Source: Eutypa lata (taxonomy: Eukaryota > Ascomycota > Sordariomycetes > Xylariales > Diatrypaceae). Taken from it: 64,000 nucleotides of DNA. The notes under the pieces are model-generated. The model saw only the letters and a list, made by a program, of their open reading frames with translations. It did not search any database and had not been told where the DNA came from. The stretch lies in contig JAKULF010000005.1 of assembly GCA_022661535.1 (NCBI GenBank), forward strand, positions 4,464,001 through 4,528,000, given 5' to 3'. Position numbers and translations under genes: made by a program. Below, in pieces: positions 55,024 through 64,000 of this stretch; position 1 is the stretch's first letter; the number at the start of each line of letters is the position of its first letter.

Positions 55024-57411
55024 AGCAGCAAACCAATCTCGTTATAAGGTGTGAAGATGAGTTCTATTATGTAAATAGAAGAGAAGAATATTTTACTAAA
55101 AATGACGAGCGTTAGGAGTTTAGGCTCTAGCTAACTAGTCTAAACGACAAGCACATATAACTAAGTTTAGCCAAGTACATAGACACGGCCCAGTCTTTAA
55201 GGTGATATCAAATCATCGCAGGGTTAATCCCCCCCCCCCCCCCCAAAAGCTGAAGAGAGTGAGGGTGGTAGCTTAGACAGGGATACAAACTACCTACCCA
55301 TCGCTAAAAAGCTTGCATACTCAAACATCGGCGGGCTACTAATAACTACATCTGGGAGGCCCGGATAAGTTTTGTCATTGAAGTTGTGTTAGTTCCATAC
55401 CTAAAGGTCGTGTCGCATTCCGACATAGGCATGGGCCCGCCACAAGGTGCGACGGATAGTAGACTAAATTAATTAGTTGCTACTGTAAGCCAACAAAATG
55501 GCGGAGATGAGCTTCTGGACTCTGGAGATACCCGCCCCATTAATGGTGTCACAAGGATATTTATGACAGAACCAACATTTTCAATAGAGGTACCCCAATG
55601 TGTTAATATCGAGGTAACAGCTCAAATACACCTCATTAATAAGAGAAGTTAATTAATGCAATCAACTATTTACTTACACACCTATTTAGTAGACATCATG
55701 TTCCATCTCGTTACCTATCTACACCTATCATCTAAGCGTAATGATTTATAGTGAATTTTTGGCTTACTGGACCTTGACAATGTAATACAGTTTTTTGAAG
55801 TGTTAATGAAGCTCTTCACCTCTCTAGTGGTTATACTTACCTCGATGGCCATACTCGCTAATTACTTCTCTCCTCATACACTTTTCTACTGTGGATTCAT
55901 TTTCTATCTCTTTTAAGACATCGTCTTGCGTGTACAACCCATTTATTAGCCACCATGTAAACCGTAGGGAAGGTCTCGGCCCTTCTCCGTATGTGTCAAT
56001 ATCAATAGTCCGGCGCTGCTATTCGGACTCGAAGGTGAGTCTATTCAACTTTATCGCTCTAGTACATCCAAGGAGTTGACCGTACATATAAGACTGCGGT
56101 GTCATGTTATGGTACGGTTGACAAGTGAAAGATTTGTAAGACTGAACCATGTGACTCAATACAGTTCAGCCTTCATAAAAAAACGGCAGTTTCGAGCCAA
56201 AGGTGGCGGCTATGAAGTACAGAACGATTTCCAGAGACAGGCAGCATCTTACCAGAAGAGAGGCATCTTGTTGTAAAATCAGCGAGCAGCAATGATAGTT
56301 TGCAGTTTTTGATGTTTACTTCGATCCCTTCAACTTCATGTTCACAAATCTTGTTTACTTGCAGTAATATTGGTATATACTATTGGCAACATATCCAGCT
56401 TCGTAAGCTTGTTATGTATTACATAGCAAGCATGGTCCAGTATTATAGCTATAAAGTACAATATAGAATTAGTAGATAAAAAACATCTGCCTGGGTTTTC
56501 ATGAGTTACATGCTAGACGTAAAAAAGAACATCTTTTTGTGAAGCTGAAACATTAGATCTCCTCTGTCGGAGTAAGTTTCCAAGGTTTTTGACTTTCTCT
56601 TTAATAATGAGTATTGTAACCCTCAAAAAGCACCAAGGACCTTATGAAATTTTTACCCAAGAGAAGTACAGAGAGTTATTAACCTGTTACCGACGTTCCA
56701 GCTTAGTAAGCCACGCTGAATATATTTGGACGACTCAACCAGAGACTGGAGTACCCGTGTCTACGACACCTTCAACCTTGGCAATCCTTTACTAACTTAC
56801 GTATAATAGTCGAACCGTAAAGACACCAATGTAATTACTTCGTAGGCGTACCGGCATATTACCGATATTATGCGCTTCTTCTCAAGATTTTAAGAAATTA
56901 GCTTCATACGTAATCAAGAAAGCCCGGAAAGGGACTACGAAGAGTAGATCTTAAGTATCGAAAGTTACAGGGGAAACTGAGTGAGGTAGAGATCGTTCCT
57001 AAATGATTCTGGAATTTACCAGGATTTAGTAGATCCCCTTCTGCACGTGCCCCAATAATGTTATAGCGTCCCCACCAATATTCTTTTAATAACCAGACAC
57101 TAGGGTAAGTACAGACTCGGCCAATCCCGGCATTTTATGTATGTATAAGGCGTAAGCTGGTCAAAGCTCAGAGCTCTTGACAATTCTAGTGGTTGTCAGT
57201 TGTCGGTTGTCTGTCACAAGCCAAGATCTTTGAGAGGTTAGATAATCAGAAGCTATCACCAACATAATGAAAGCTCAGTATTCTACACCAAACCCATGAT
57301 TTAAAGGAAAAGCAAACGGAAACACGATGATAATTTGTCCAATGCGCCACAGAGAATACAGTTAGACGTCACAATCTAGGTTTTGACTAGTGCAGTTCAG
57401 GTCTCTTCAAA
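55024..57411. other. long divergent intergenic region, AT-rich, with a poly-C run
   Basis: 2.4 kb between the methyltransferase and cog1 starts. A run of 16 C (55229-55244) lies about 200 bases upstream of the methyltransferase start. The AT-rich middle (55.6-57.1 kb) has only short open frames without recognisable features. No supported gene. Confidence 0.5.
55229..55244 (+). repeat. poly-C run (16 C)
   Basis: Sixteen consecutive C (G on the sense strand of the methyltransferase gene), 206 bases upstream of its start codon. Confidence 0.9.
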
Positions 57412-59790
57412 ATGGCTACTCCCGATACCTCGAACCTCGCCGATTCGAGTCAAATCTTTACGTCGTATACCCTCCCACAGATTCGAGCCGTTCATAAGAC
57501 CCTTCATGTTCAAATCGACGAGAAGTCCGCGCGCCTGCGTACTCAAGTTGGGAACAGCTACCGCGACCTCCTCGGAACCGCTGATACGATTGTCCAGATG
57601 CGCCAGGACATGCGTGATGCGCAAGACATTCTAGGGCGTATGGGAGGCCTATGCGGTCGGGCAGCTATTGGCTCTAAGATCACCGGATTAGGTGGTTTTC
57701 GTGTACGGGGCGCTACCAACACAGAAGCTGGGCATTCTGCAAGATTAAGACTACTCGAGGCCTGCAGGCTCGCAGTTGCCAGATTATTGAAGGGCGGCCT
57801 CGAGGGTAAAGGCGATCGGTTAGTGCTGGCTGCGAAGACCCTGATTCTGAGCCGCCTGCTGGTTTCCAGCTTCAACTCGGCCAACATCGCAGACGAGGAG
57901 ATAACAGACGAAGTCGAGACCGCAAAGAAAAACCTAGGGACCTTACGAAGGAGATTGCTAAGAGCTGTCGAGAAAGTTCTAGAGAAGCCCGGAGATTCGG
58001 TAAAGCAAGCCGACATACTCAAGATTCTGTGCGCTTATAGCCTGGCGTCTAGTTCCGGAGCTAGGGATGTTCTACGTCACTTCCTCAGTGTTAGAAAAGA
58101 GGCTGTGCTTCTCGAGTTCGAATCCGAAGAGAATGAAAGGGAGAAGGGCCCTACCAACGTCCTGCATGGTCTCGACCTCTACACCAAGACTCTTTTGGAT
58201 GTGCAGGCGCTCGTACCTTATAAACTTTCCGAGGCGTTGGCTTCGTTGAAGAAGGAGCCCTTGTTAGCGGATGGATCCCTACGAGCACTCGAAGGGCTCC
58301 GCCTAGATGTGTACGAGAAATGGTGCGGCGAAGAGATCCAGTACTTCACTCCCTTCATTGGACATGACGACCTGGAGGGTGCCCAAGCTAGAGACATGCT
58401 CACCTCGTGGGCAAAGCACGGCTGTGAGACCCTACTTTCCGGTCTTGGTAAGGTTCTCGAACATATGTCCGAGTTCAAAGCCATTGTGAACCTTCGAACC
58501 AGTGTTCTCGAGTACTGGATTAAAAATGGCGGGAAGCCTCGAGGGCTTGACCCATCTCCCATGCTTGAAGGTTTGCGGGAAGCGGTCAATAACCGCCTTG
58601 TAGCCGTTTTGGATGCGAAGGTCGCCAAGCTCAGGCTCGTGGGTTCTGAGGTGGCAGCGACTCTCGAATCATGGCAGACTGGCATAAGCGAACGGCATGG
58701 CAGTCTTTGGGGCGAAGAGATGCTAGATATGGATATGTCTAACGGCGCCAACCATGTTGCTCACGAAGTCATATCTCGCTTATATGGCAGGAACGAGACT
58801 GTGGCTCGAGCCGTTACTTGCTACCAGTCATGGTATCAGCTGATCGACGAAGTTGGAGATCTTGTTGAGCAGCTCAGGCGCCAGCGCTGGGACAACGACA
58901 CAGACGAGATAGAAGACGAAGACGTCATCGAGGCTCGACAAAAGTTGTTGAGCAAGGACGATCCACAGCTACTGCACGAACGACTCCACGAAGGCTTAAG
59001 GAGAGCATTTGGTGATCTTGAAAAGCAGATTGCCGTTTTATGGCAGGGGCAAAGGGAGGGCACCCACAGCGGCCACATTGCTATGTACATCCTAAGGATT
59101 CTGCGAGACATTCGAAGCCGGTTACCCAAACTAGATGACCTCAAGACATTCGGTCTCAGTGAAGTGGCATCTCTTCACCAGAGCTTAGCAGGCTACGTAT
59201 CTATTTCTCCCATTGAAGACTTTAATGCGAAGGTCTTGACAAGAGGAAGAGTCGTCGGACGGGGATTGTGGGAGGGCGAGCCCGCTTTGCCTACACATCC
59301 CTCTCCAGGCACTTTCTCACTACTACGAAACCTTATTATGTCTATGGGAGACGCTGGCTTGGATCTTTGGACCCCCGCTGCCGTTAAGGTTCTCAAACAA
59401 ACCTTTAGCGATCTTCTCGTTGCTGCATGGCAGAAGGAGTTGGAGTCTGGGGCCTTCGGAGTACAAGACGCTGATAACGAGCCCAAGTCCCCTGAGGACA
59501 ACGAAGCACCGACCGAAGAGGAGGGTAAGACGGAAGACTCCATCGACAAAGAAACAGCATTGGTCACAACTTCTCAACAGAGGCAAGACCTACTAATCCA
59601 GTGGCTTTATGATACCCACCTCCTACAGCACTATCTCAAGACCAATGCGGCCTCTGACGAGGGTCTCACAAAACTGGCTGAAGACATATTTACTATGACG
59701 GGTCTAGGGGATGATGTTAGAGGAAGGATAACGAAATCATCACAGGACCACTGGAAGAGGACAAGCTTGTTATTCGAACTTCTCGCATGA
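57412..59790 (+). CDS. cog1: Cog1, conserved oligomeric Golgi complex subunit 1
   Basis: Single-exon protein of 792 residues. Cog1 is a lobe-A subunit of the COG complex, a tether for retrograde vesicles within the Golgi. The N-terminal Vps51/COG1 region is clear: QIFTSYTLPQIRAVHKTLHV, IDEKSARLRTQVGNSYRDLL, then GTADTIVQMRQDMRDAQDIL (about 15-80), with the alpha-helical rod and LVSSFNSANIADEEI after it. Downstream it is mostly helical, with conserved pieces such as EYWIKNGGKP, an acidic stretch EDNEAPTEEEGKTEDS (about 690-706), and a final DHWKRTSLLFELLA. The ATG at 57412 is the first in frame. The stop is only 167 bases from the convergent eci1 stop. Confidence 0.9.
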   Translation: MATPDTSNLADSSQIFTSYTLPQIRAVHKTLHVQIDEKSARLRTQVGNSYRDLLGTADTIVQMRQDMRDAQDILGRMGGLCGRAAIGSKITGLGGFRVRGATNTEAGHSARLRLLEACRLAVARLLKGGLEGKGDRLVLAAKTLILSRLLVSSFNSANIADEEITDEVETAKKNLGTLRRRLLRAVEKVLEKPGDSVKQADILKILCAYSLASSSGARDVLRHFLSVRKEAVLLEFESEENEREKGPTNVLHGLDLYTKTLLDVQALVPYKLSEALASLKKEPLLADGSLRALEGLRLDVYEKWCGEEIQYFTPFIGHDDLEGAQARDMLTSWAKHGCETLLSGLGKVLEHMSEFKAIVNLRTSVLEYWIKNGGKPRGLDPSPMLEGLREAVNNRLVAVLDAKVAKLRLVGSEVAATLESWQTGISERHGSLWGEEMLDMDMSNGANHVAHEVISRLYGRNETVARAVTCYQSWYQLIDEVGDLVEQLRRQRWDNDTDEIEDEDVIEARQKLLSKDDPQLLHERLHEGLRRAFGDLEKQIAVLWQGQREGTHSGHIAMYILRILRDIRSRLPKLDDLKTFGLSEVASLHQSLAGYVSISPIEDFNAKVLTRGRVVGRGLWEGEPALPTHPSPGTFSLLRNLIMSMGDAGLDLWTPAAVKVLKQTFSDLLVAAWQKELESGAFGVQDADNEPKSPEDNEAPTEEEGKTEDSIDKETALVTTSQQRQDLLIQWLYDTHLLQHYLKTNAASDEGLTKLAEDIFTMTGLGDDVRGRITKSSQDHWKRTSLLFELLA

Positions 59791-59957
59791 TAGATACCCA
59801 GCCATAGATAAGATGTATGAATAGATGACAACATAGTAACGTGCCTGATAATACATTTGCCCAATGAACGATGATGAACATTCATTTTTAATAAAAAGAT
59901 ATAAAAAAAAGATAAAAATAAATAAATAAATCGCTTCCAAAAACGTTGTTCATCCAA

Positions 59958-61106
59958 TTATAACTTATGCCTCTTCTCCCCCGTCGCGATCTTGCGGAAC
60001 TCCTCCTGCGGCACGCCCTTGACGAACCGGTCGAGGCCGGCAAAGACCTCGGCGACGTTCTGGCGCTCGAGGACCTCGATCTCGGGCCTGCGCAGCAGCG
60101 CCTTGATGCCCGTCAGGCTCTCCCCGTTGAGGTGGCTGCCCAGCCTGTCGTCGACCTCGCGCAGGACGAGGGCGAGAAAGCGCTCGCTGTAATCCCCGCC
60201 GCCGCCACTGCCACTGCCACTGCCACTGCCGCCCGCCGAACTTCCCGCCCCGGCTCCCGCCCCCGCCGGGTCCAGCACCTTGTTCACGAACCCGACGCGC
60301 GCGAGCTCGTCGCACGCGATCCGCCGGCTCATGATGAGGGCCTCGTTGGCGAGCGAGACGCCCAGGCGCTGCACGAGCGCGCGGGAGGCCCCGCCCTCGG
60401 CTACGAGACCCAGGGACGAGAAGGGCAGTAGCAGGAACGCGCCGGGAGCCGCGTAGATGAAGTCCGCGAACGCGGTCACGGCTGCCGAGAGGCCCACTGC
60501 GACATATAAAGTTAGTGATTTCCCCTTTGTAAAATATTATAGACAGGTGTAGGCGGATAGGAGATGTTCATTTCGGGAACTTTAAGCACGGACGGAAACT
60601 AGCTAGCTAGCTAGCTATGAAGGGGAGAACATAATCTCAAGAAATTGCTTACCGGCGGGCCCGTTGAGAGCTGCCACGAGGATCTTCGGGTGCGAGTAGA
60701 ACGTCCGCGTTAGGTCCAGGTTGTTGGCGACGAAGGAGCGCAGCCATTCCCGGTATGTGTCTGTGTTGGGGTCCGATGCTGCCTCGGCTTCCCTCTGTTG
60801 GCTTCTTGCTCCTAGGGAGACGTCCGCGCCTCTGTTTTTTGGGGGGTATGTTAGTGACTGACTAGGTAGGTTTAAGACCAACTTTTCTGCAACGGGAGTT
60901 ACTCGAAGAGAGAAGACGCTTACGCGGAGAAATACCGCCCCTTCCCCGTTAGGATGGTGATGTAGACGTCGTCGCGCTGGGCTACCTCGCGCATCGCCCG
61001 GGAGAGCGCATAGTACCCATCTACGTTGAGCGCGTTGAGCTTCTTGTCGTTGTCGATGGTTATGGTGGCGATGCGCCCGGAATAGGTGACCTTGATTAGG
61101 TCCGCC

Positions 61107-61108
<2 letters not shown>
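59958..61108 (-). CDS. eci1: peroxisomal delta3,delta2-enoyl-CoA isomerase (Eci1-like)
   Basis: Three exons on the minus strand, 61108-60924, 60831-60653 and 60496-59958, give 300 residues. Introns are 92 nt (GTAAGC...ACAG) and 156 nt (GTAAGC...CGCAG). The joins restore GKGRYFSAGADVSLG and VAALNGPAVGLSAAVT, the two crotonase oxyanion-hole segments. The enzyme shifts double bonds of unsaturated fatty acyl-CoAs for beta-oxidation. The C-terminus is EKRHKL; HKL is a PTS1-type signal, comparable to HRL in yeast Eci1. A Gly/Ser/Ala-rich loop of about 25 residues (AGAGAGSSAGGSGSGSG) is inserted after NKVLDP. On the gene strand the ATG is preceded, after two bases, by twenty AG repeats. Convergent with cog1, divergent from the PP2C gene. 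Confidence 0.92.

Positions 61109-61110
<2 letters not shown>

Positions 61111-61150
<40 letters not shown>
61111..61150 (-). repeat. (AG)20 tract abutting the eci1 start codon
   Basis: Twenty perfect CT units on the plus strand (AG on the gene strand) end two bases before the eci1 ATG, so the tract forms the end of the 5' leader. Related CT runs occur in the second bet5 intron (39155-39175). Confidence 0.9.
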
Positions 61151-61157
<7 letters not shown>

Positions 61158-62253
61158 AGCTAGCCAGGTAGCAAGACTATCTCGAATTTGATACCAATAG
61201 AATCTCAAATCTCGGTCTGTCTCAGACCATTTGGTAGGTAGGTAAGAAAAGCAACCACACTCGTATAGTTAGTCTGTCTTATCGGAAAGAGGATCATGAG
61301 AGTAAACTAGTCCAACTTCTACTTTGTATAACACCTTTTATACTCAAGTCGTATACTTCCAGTGTGTGTTATTTACATCGTTGAGAGCCTTGGAATCGTT
61401 TATAAAACCCCAGAGTACCCGAATTAGTAGGTAGGTACTGAGTTACCCAGTTAACCCCACACCGGGGTTACCAAGCCGAGGTACTACTTTAAACAGCTTC
61501 CAGGGGGAGAAGACTCGAGGCTACAGATTACCCCCGCGAGCCCCACGAACCCCACGATATTGTGTATTATGTACATACAGAGAGAGCGGGGTGTTCCTGA
61601 AGCCAGGGCTAGGATTGGTAGGTGATTTCAGAAGAGGCTCGAGTTATAATGATATAACTACTTGGGATTCGGTACCCTATATTACTACGTATAAACTTGA
61701 TGTTCTTAGGAACCAAGTCGTTATTACCTTTTCTTCCTGCCTTTTCTTTTTTCTCTCTTCTTCCCTCCTCACACACAAGGCACAAGACATGGAACTAATA
61801 CCACAGAGATGCCTTCATAATAAATTGTGTCATTCTAGACCCTAGACGTGACTAAGTAGTAACCATCTGCATAATTGAACGGTGAACGATAAGATAAGCG
61901 ATCATCTCACCTCCCCTGTTCTAACTCTCAATGGCACAATACTTACCTACCTAGTTTCTTCTAATGTATCAAGACTGCAGAATTAAACTTTAGAGGCCTA
62001 CTTGCATGATGGTATTCCGAATTAGGCGGTAAGGAATGCTACTGCTGCATACATACACACATAACGTAGACGCTACTGGTTTCTGTGTTGATTCCGGGCA
62101 CACACATACATACTTAAGTACATATAGTTGAACCAAACGCAAAACCCATGTACTAAAGAGAGAAATCTTGCCGGCTCGTTACCTGACTTGACTCCAAGAA
62201 CTTGATGAATATTTCAATACCCCTCGACTTGATTACTGAACACCTCGGCAAGG
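61151..62253. promoter_or_regulatory. divergent promoter region of eci1 and PP2C
   Basis: About 1.1 kb of AT-rich DNA with several TAGGTAGGTA motifs (about 61232, 61428, 61945). An inverted repeat TAACCCC-5-GGGGTTA lies at 61452-61470, with CCGAGG at 61476-61481 beside it. A CCTCGG also lies directly before the PP2C start. No supported gene. Confidence 0.5.
61452..61481. promoter_or_regulatory. inverted repeat plus CCGAGG in the eci1 promoter
   Basis: A perfect 7-bp inverted repeat (TAACCCC, 5-base spacer, GGGGTTA, 61452-61470) is followed five bases later by CCGAGG (61476-61481), about 345-370 bases upstream of the eci1 ATG. Spaced palindromes of this kind are typical of fungal Zn2Cys6 factor sites; CCTCGG is the FarA/CTF1 core. 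Function is inference. Confidence 0.35.
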
Positions 62254-64000
62254 ATGCTGCCCCGACAATATTTCAGACATAACGTCAACACAACGGCAGT
62301 AACGACGGCACGTCTCTGCCGTTCACCTCGACAAACACCACCCATAGCTCGCTTCTATAGCAGCGGCGGTAGCAGCGGTGAGGCAAACAAGACATCACCC
62401 CCATCACCACCGCCGCCATCATGGTCCTCCCGAGCCCTAGCCCCTCTAGCGGCTGGTGCCGCGGGACTTGCCGTCGGCCTCTACTATCAGAAAAGAAGAG
62501 CAAACCTTGGCGGTGGTACCAAGCAGAAGAACCCTTCGAGCGAGTCACGCGACCACCAGGACATTCAAGGCAGCATTAGCAATAATATTACTACTACTGA
62601 CACCACCACCACTGCTACCACTCCTAATATCACCACCGATGTTCCGGATCTGAACAAGCTCGGCCTATCAGATCAGATTGCTTACGCCCCAACCCCCACC
62701 TCAGAGGACGTGACACGGCAGCTGAACGAAGGCGCCTGGTCCTGCCGCCCCGGGCCCGAGACCGGGACCGCACCGGCCGTCGGCCGGTATGACGGCGCAC
62801 AGCTAGGCTCGAACAGCCCATGCGAAGATGCGTACCTGCACGGGCGCTTCAGCAGCCCACTTGGTAGTAGCGGCAGCGACTGGATGGCATGGGCCGTGTT
62901 CGACGGCCACTGCGGCTGGCAGATGTCGAACCTGCTGACTAGGGAGCTCATGCCGTCGGTGCGGCGGGCCCTGGGGGATGTTGCCGCCGCTAAGAGCACC
63001 GGGACGAATGGTGACGACGAAGACGCCATCCACGACGCGCTCAAGACGGCCTTCACCACCCTCGACGACGCCGTAGTCCAGACGGCCGCTGCCACCATCG
63101 AGAGCGACAGCCTGTCGTTCCCCGAGAAGGCGCGCCGGCTCGAGGCGGCGTACGCGGGTGCGTGCGCGCTGCTCGCGCTCTTCGACCCAGCGACCCGGAC
63201 GCTGAGAGTGGCGTCGACGGGCGACTGTCGAGCCGTTCTGGGTTCGCGGAAGGCCTCATCCCCTTCCTCATCTTCTTCTTCATCCCCTACCACCACCGCC
63301 ACCACCGAAGACGGCGACAACAGCAGTAACAGCAGTAACAGCAGCAGCAACTGGGAAGCGACCGACCTGACAGTAGACCACACGGGGGCCAACCCGTCCG
63401 AGATCGCTCGGCTGCAAGCGCAGTTCCCCGAGGAGCCGAAGCTGGTGTCGGGCGGCCGCGTCTGGGGCATGCAGCCGTCGCGCACCTTCGGCGACGGCAT
63501 GTGGAAGTGGACGGCGAAGCTGAAGCGGACGCTCCGCCAGCACTACAACGGCCTCAGCCTCCCGTCCGCCGCGCGCTACAAGGAGTACAAGGAGGGCCCG
63601 TACCTGACGGCCGAGCCGACCGTGACGACGACGGCGCGGGTCCCCGACGGCGGGTTCCTGATCCTCGCCACGGACGGCCTGTGGGATACGATGACGAGCA
63701 AGCAGGCGGTGGAGCTGGTGGGCCGGTGGCTCGATTGGAAGCAGCAGCAGCAGCAGCAGGCGGGGGAGAAGCCGAGTTCGTCGCCATCGACGTCGGACTT
63801 CGGACCTAGGATACTGGGCTGGAAGAAGAGCTGCCAGTACGAGGAGAGCAAGACGACAGTCCAAGACGAGAACGCGGCCGTACACTTGATACGGAACGGG
63901 CTCGGCGGCGCGGATGACGAGATGATCCGGGGCGCGCTGACGTTCCGGTACCCGAACTCGAGGGATATCAGGGATGATATCACGGTGCAGGTCGTGTTCT
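62254..64000 (+). CDS. mitochondrial PP2C phosphatase (pyruvate dehydrogenase phosphatase-like), 3' end cut
   Basis: One open exon from the ATG at 62254 to the window end gives 582 residues; the gene continues past 64000. The N-terminus MLPRQYFRHNVNTTAVTT is basic with no acids, and RFYSS (near 37-41) fits a mitochondrial processing site. It is followed by a hydrophobic stretch APLAAGAAGLAVGLYY, like inner-membrane PP2C proteins Ptc5 and PDP. PP2C motifs are SNSPCEDAYLHG, WAVFDGHCGWQMS (metal site), VASTGDCRAVLG, VSGGRVWGMQPSRTFGDGMW, FLILATDGLWDTMTSKQAV and RDIRDDITVQVVF (last metal Asp). Between strands there are Ser/Thr-rich insertions and a Gln run (about 492-498). It probably dephosphorylates the pyruvate dehydrogenase E1 subunit. 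The visible end is close to the normal family C-terminus. Confidence 0.9.
   Translation, partial: MLPRQYFRHNVNTTAVTTARLCRSPRQTPPIARFYSSGGSSGEANKTSPPSPPPPSWSSRALAPLAAGAAGLAVGLYYQKRRANLGGGTKQKNPSSESRDHQDIQGSISNNITTTDTTTTATTPNITTDVPDLNKLGLSDQIAYAPTPTSEDVTRQLNEGAWSCRPGPETGTAPAVGRYDGAQLGSNSPCEDAYLHGRFSSPLGSSGSDWMAWAVFDGHCGWQMSNLLTRELMPSVRRALGDVAAAKSTGTNGDDEDAIHDALKTAFTTLDDAVVQTAAATIESDSLSFPEKARRLEAAYAGACALLALFDPATRTLRVASTGDCRAVLGSRKASSPSSSSSSSPTTTATTEDGDNSSNSSNSSSNWEATDLTVDHTGANPSEIARLQAQFPEEPKLVSGGRVWGMQPSRTFGDGMWKWTAKLKRTLRQHYNGLSLPSAARYKEYKEGPYLTAEPTVTTTARVPDGGFLILATDGLWDTMTSKQAVELVGRWLDWKQQQQQQAGEKPSSSPSTSDFGPRILGWKKSCQYEESKTTVQDENAAVHLIRNGLGGADDEMIRGALTFRYPNSRDIRDDITVQVVF

Noticed and set aside
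56589..56795. 68-codon frame in the AT-rich spacer before cog1
   Set aside because: Short, AT-rich and without family features; could not be extended through plausible splice sites.
53580..57411. A secondary-metabolite cluster around the LaeA-like methyltransferase
   Set aside because: No polyketide synthase, peptide synthetase, terpene synthase, P450 or transporter is nearby; the neighbours are DUF1349 and cog1.
1..64000. CRISPR arrays, prokaryotic operons or phage genes
   Set aside because: No spaced direct repeats of CRISPR type; spliceosomal introns throughout show a eukaryotic chromosome.

Overview
This is a window of nuclear chromosomal DNA from a filamentous ascomycete, most likely a sordariomycete. 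The reasons are short GT-AG introns (about 50-320 nt), GC-rich coding islands in AT-rich spacers, and typical fungal proteins: Ase1/PRC1, Irs4, a Sep1/Hcm1-type forkhead factor, Atg101, Pex3, Bet5, a CaMKK, Npy1, a Ypq1-type PQ-loop carrier, a LaeA-like methyltransferase and Cog1. An affinity to Xylariales is only an impression and cannot be proved from one window.

Layout. At 1-218 is the 3' end of an unrecognised gene. From 2.2 to 10.7 kb lie a GH128-like protein, the microtubule bundler Ase1/PRC1 and the EH-domain protein Irs4. From 11 to 29 kb the window is gene-poor and AT-rich. It holds an F-box-like protein, a GNAT acetyltransferase, a double-PH protein, a possible LTR relic, a secreted GH5 enzyme, a hypothetical protein and a small candidate gene with an in-frame stop. 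From 30 to 64 kb it is dense with conserved housekeeping genes: forkhead factor, atg101 <-> pex3 (divergent), bet5 <-> CaMKK (divergent), a BTB protein, npy1 <-> PQ-loop transporter (divergent), a DUF1349 protein, a LaeA-like methyltransferase <-> cog1 (divergent), eci1 (convergent with cog1) and a mitochondrial PP2C phosphatase cut by the window end.

How the genes relate. There is no operon or obvious biosynthetic cluster. Functional themes recur by neighbourhood. Three genes are peroxisomal (pex3, npy1 with C-terminal SKI, eci1 with C-terminal HKL), and each has a CCGAGG hexamer about 300-370 bp upstream of its start codon. Two genes act in vesicle tethering at the Golgi (bet5, cog1). Two act upstream in nutrient signalling (CaMKK for Snf1/AMPK, Atg101 for autophagy initiation).

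Gene models were spliced by hand. For every multi-exon gene with a recognised family given here the exon lengths sum to a whole number of codons, and the junctions restore conserved family motifs. I found no tRNA, rRNA, CRISPR array or intact transposon, and no convincing new multi-gene system. The best candidates for a second look are the interrupted gene at 25.5-26.2 kb, two stop-free introns whose length is a multiple of three, the split EH domain of Irs4, and the shared hexamer of the peroxisomal genes.
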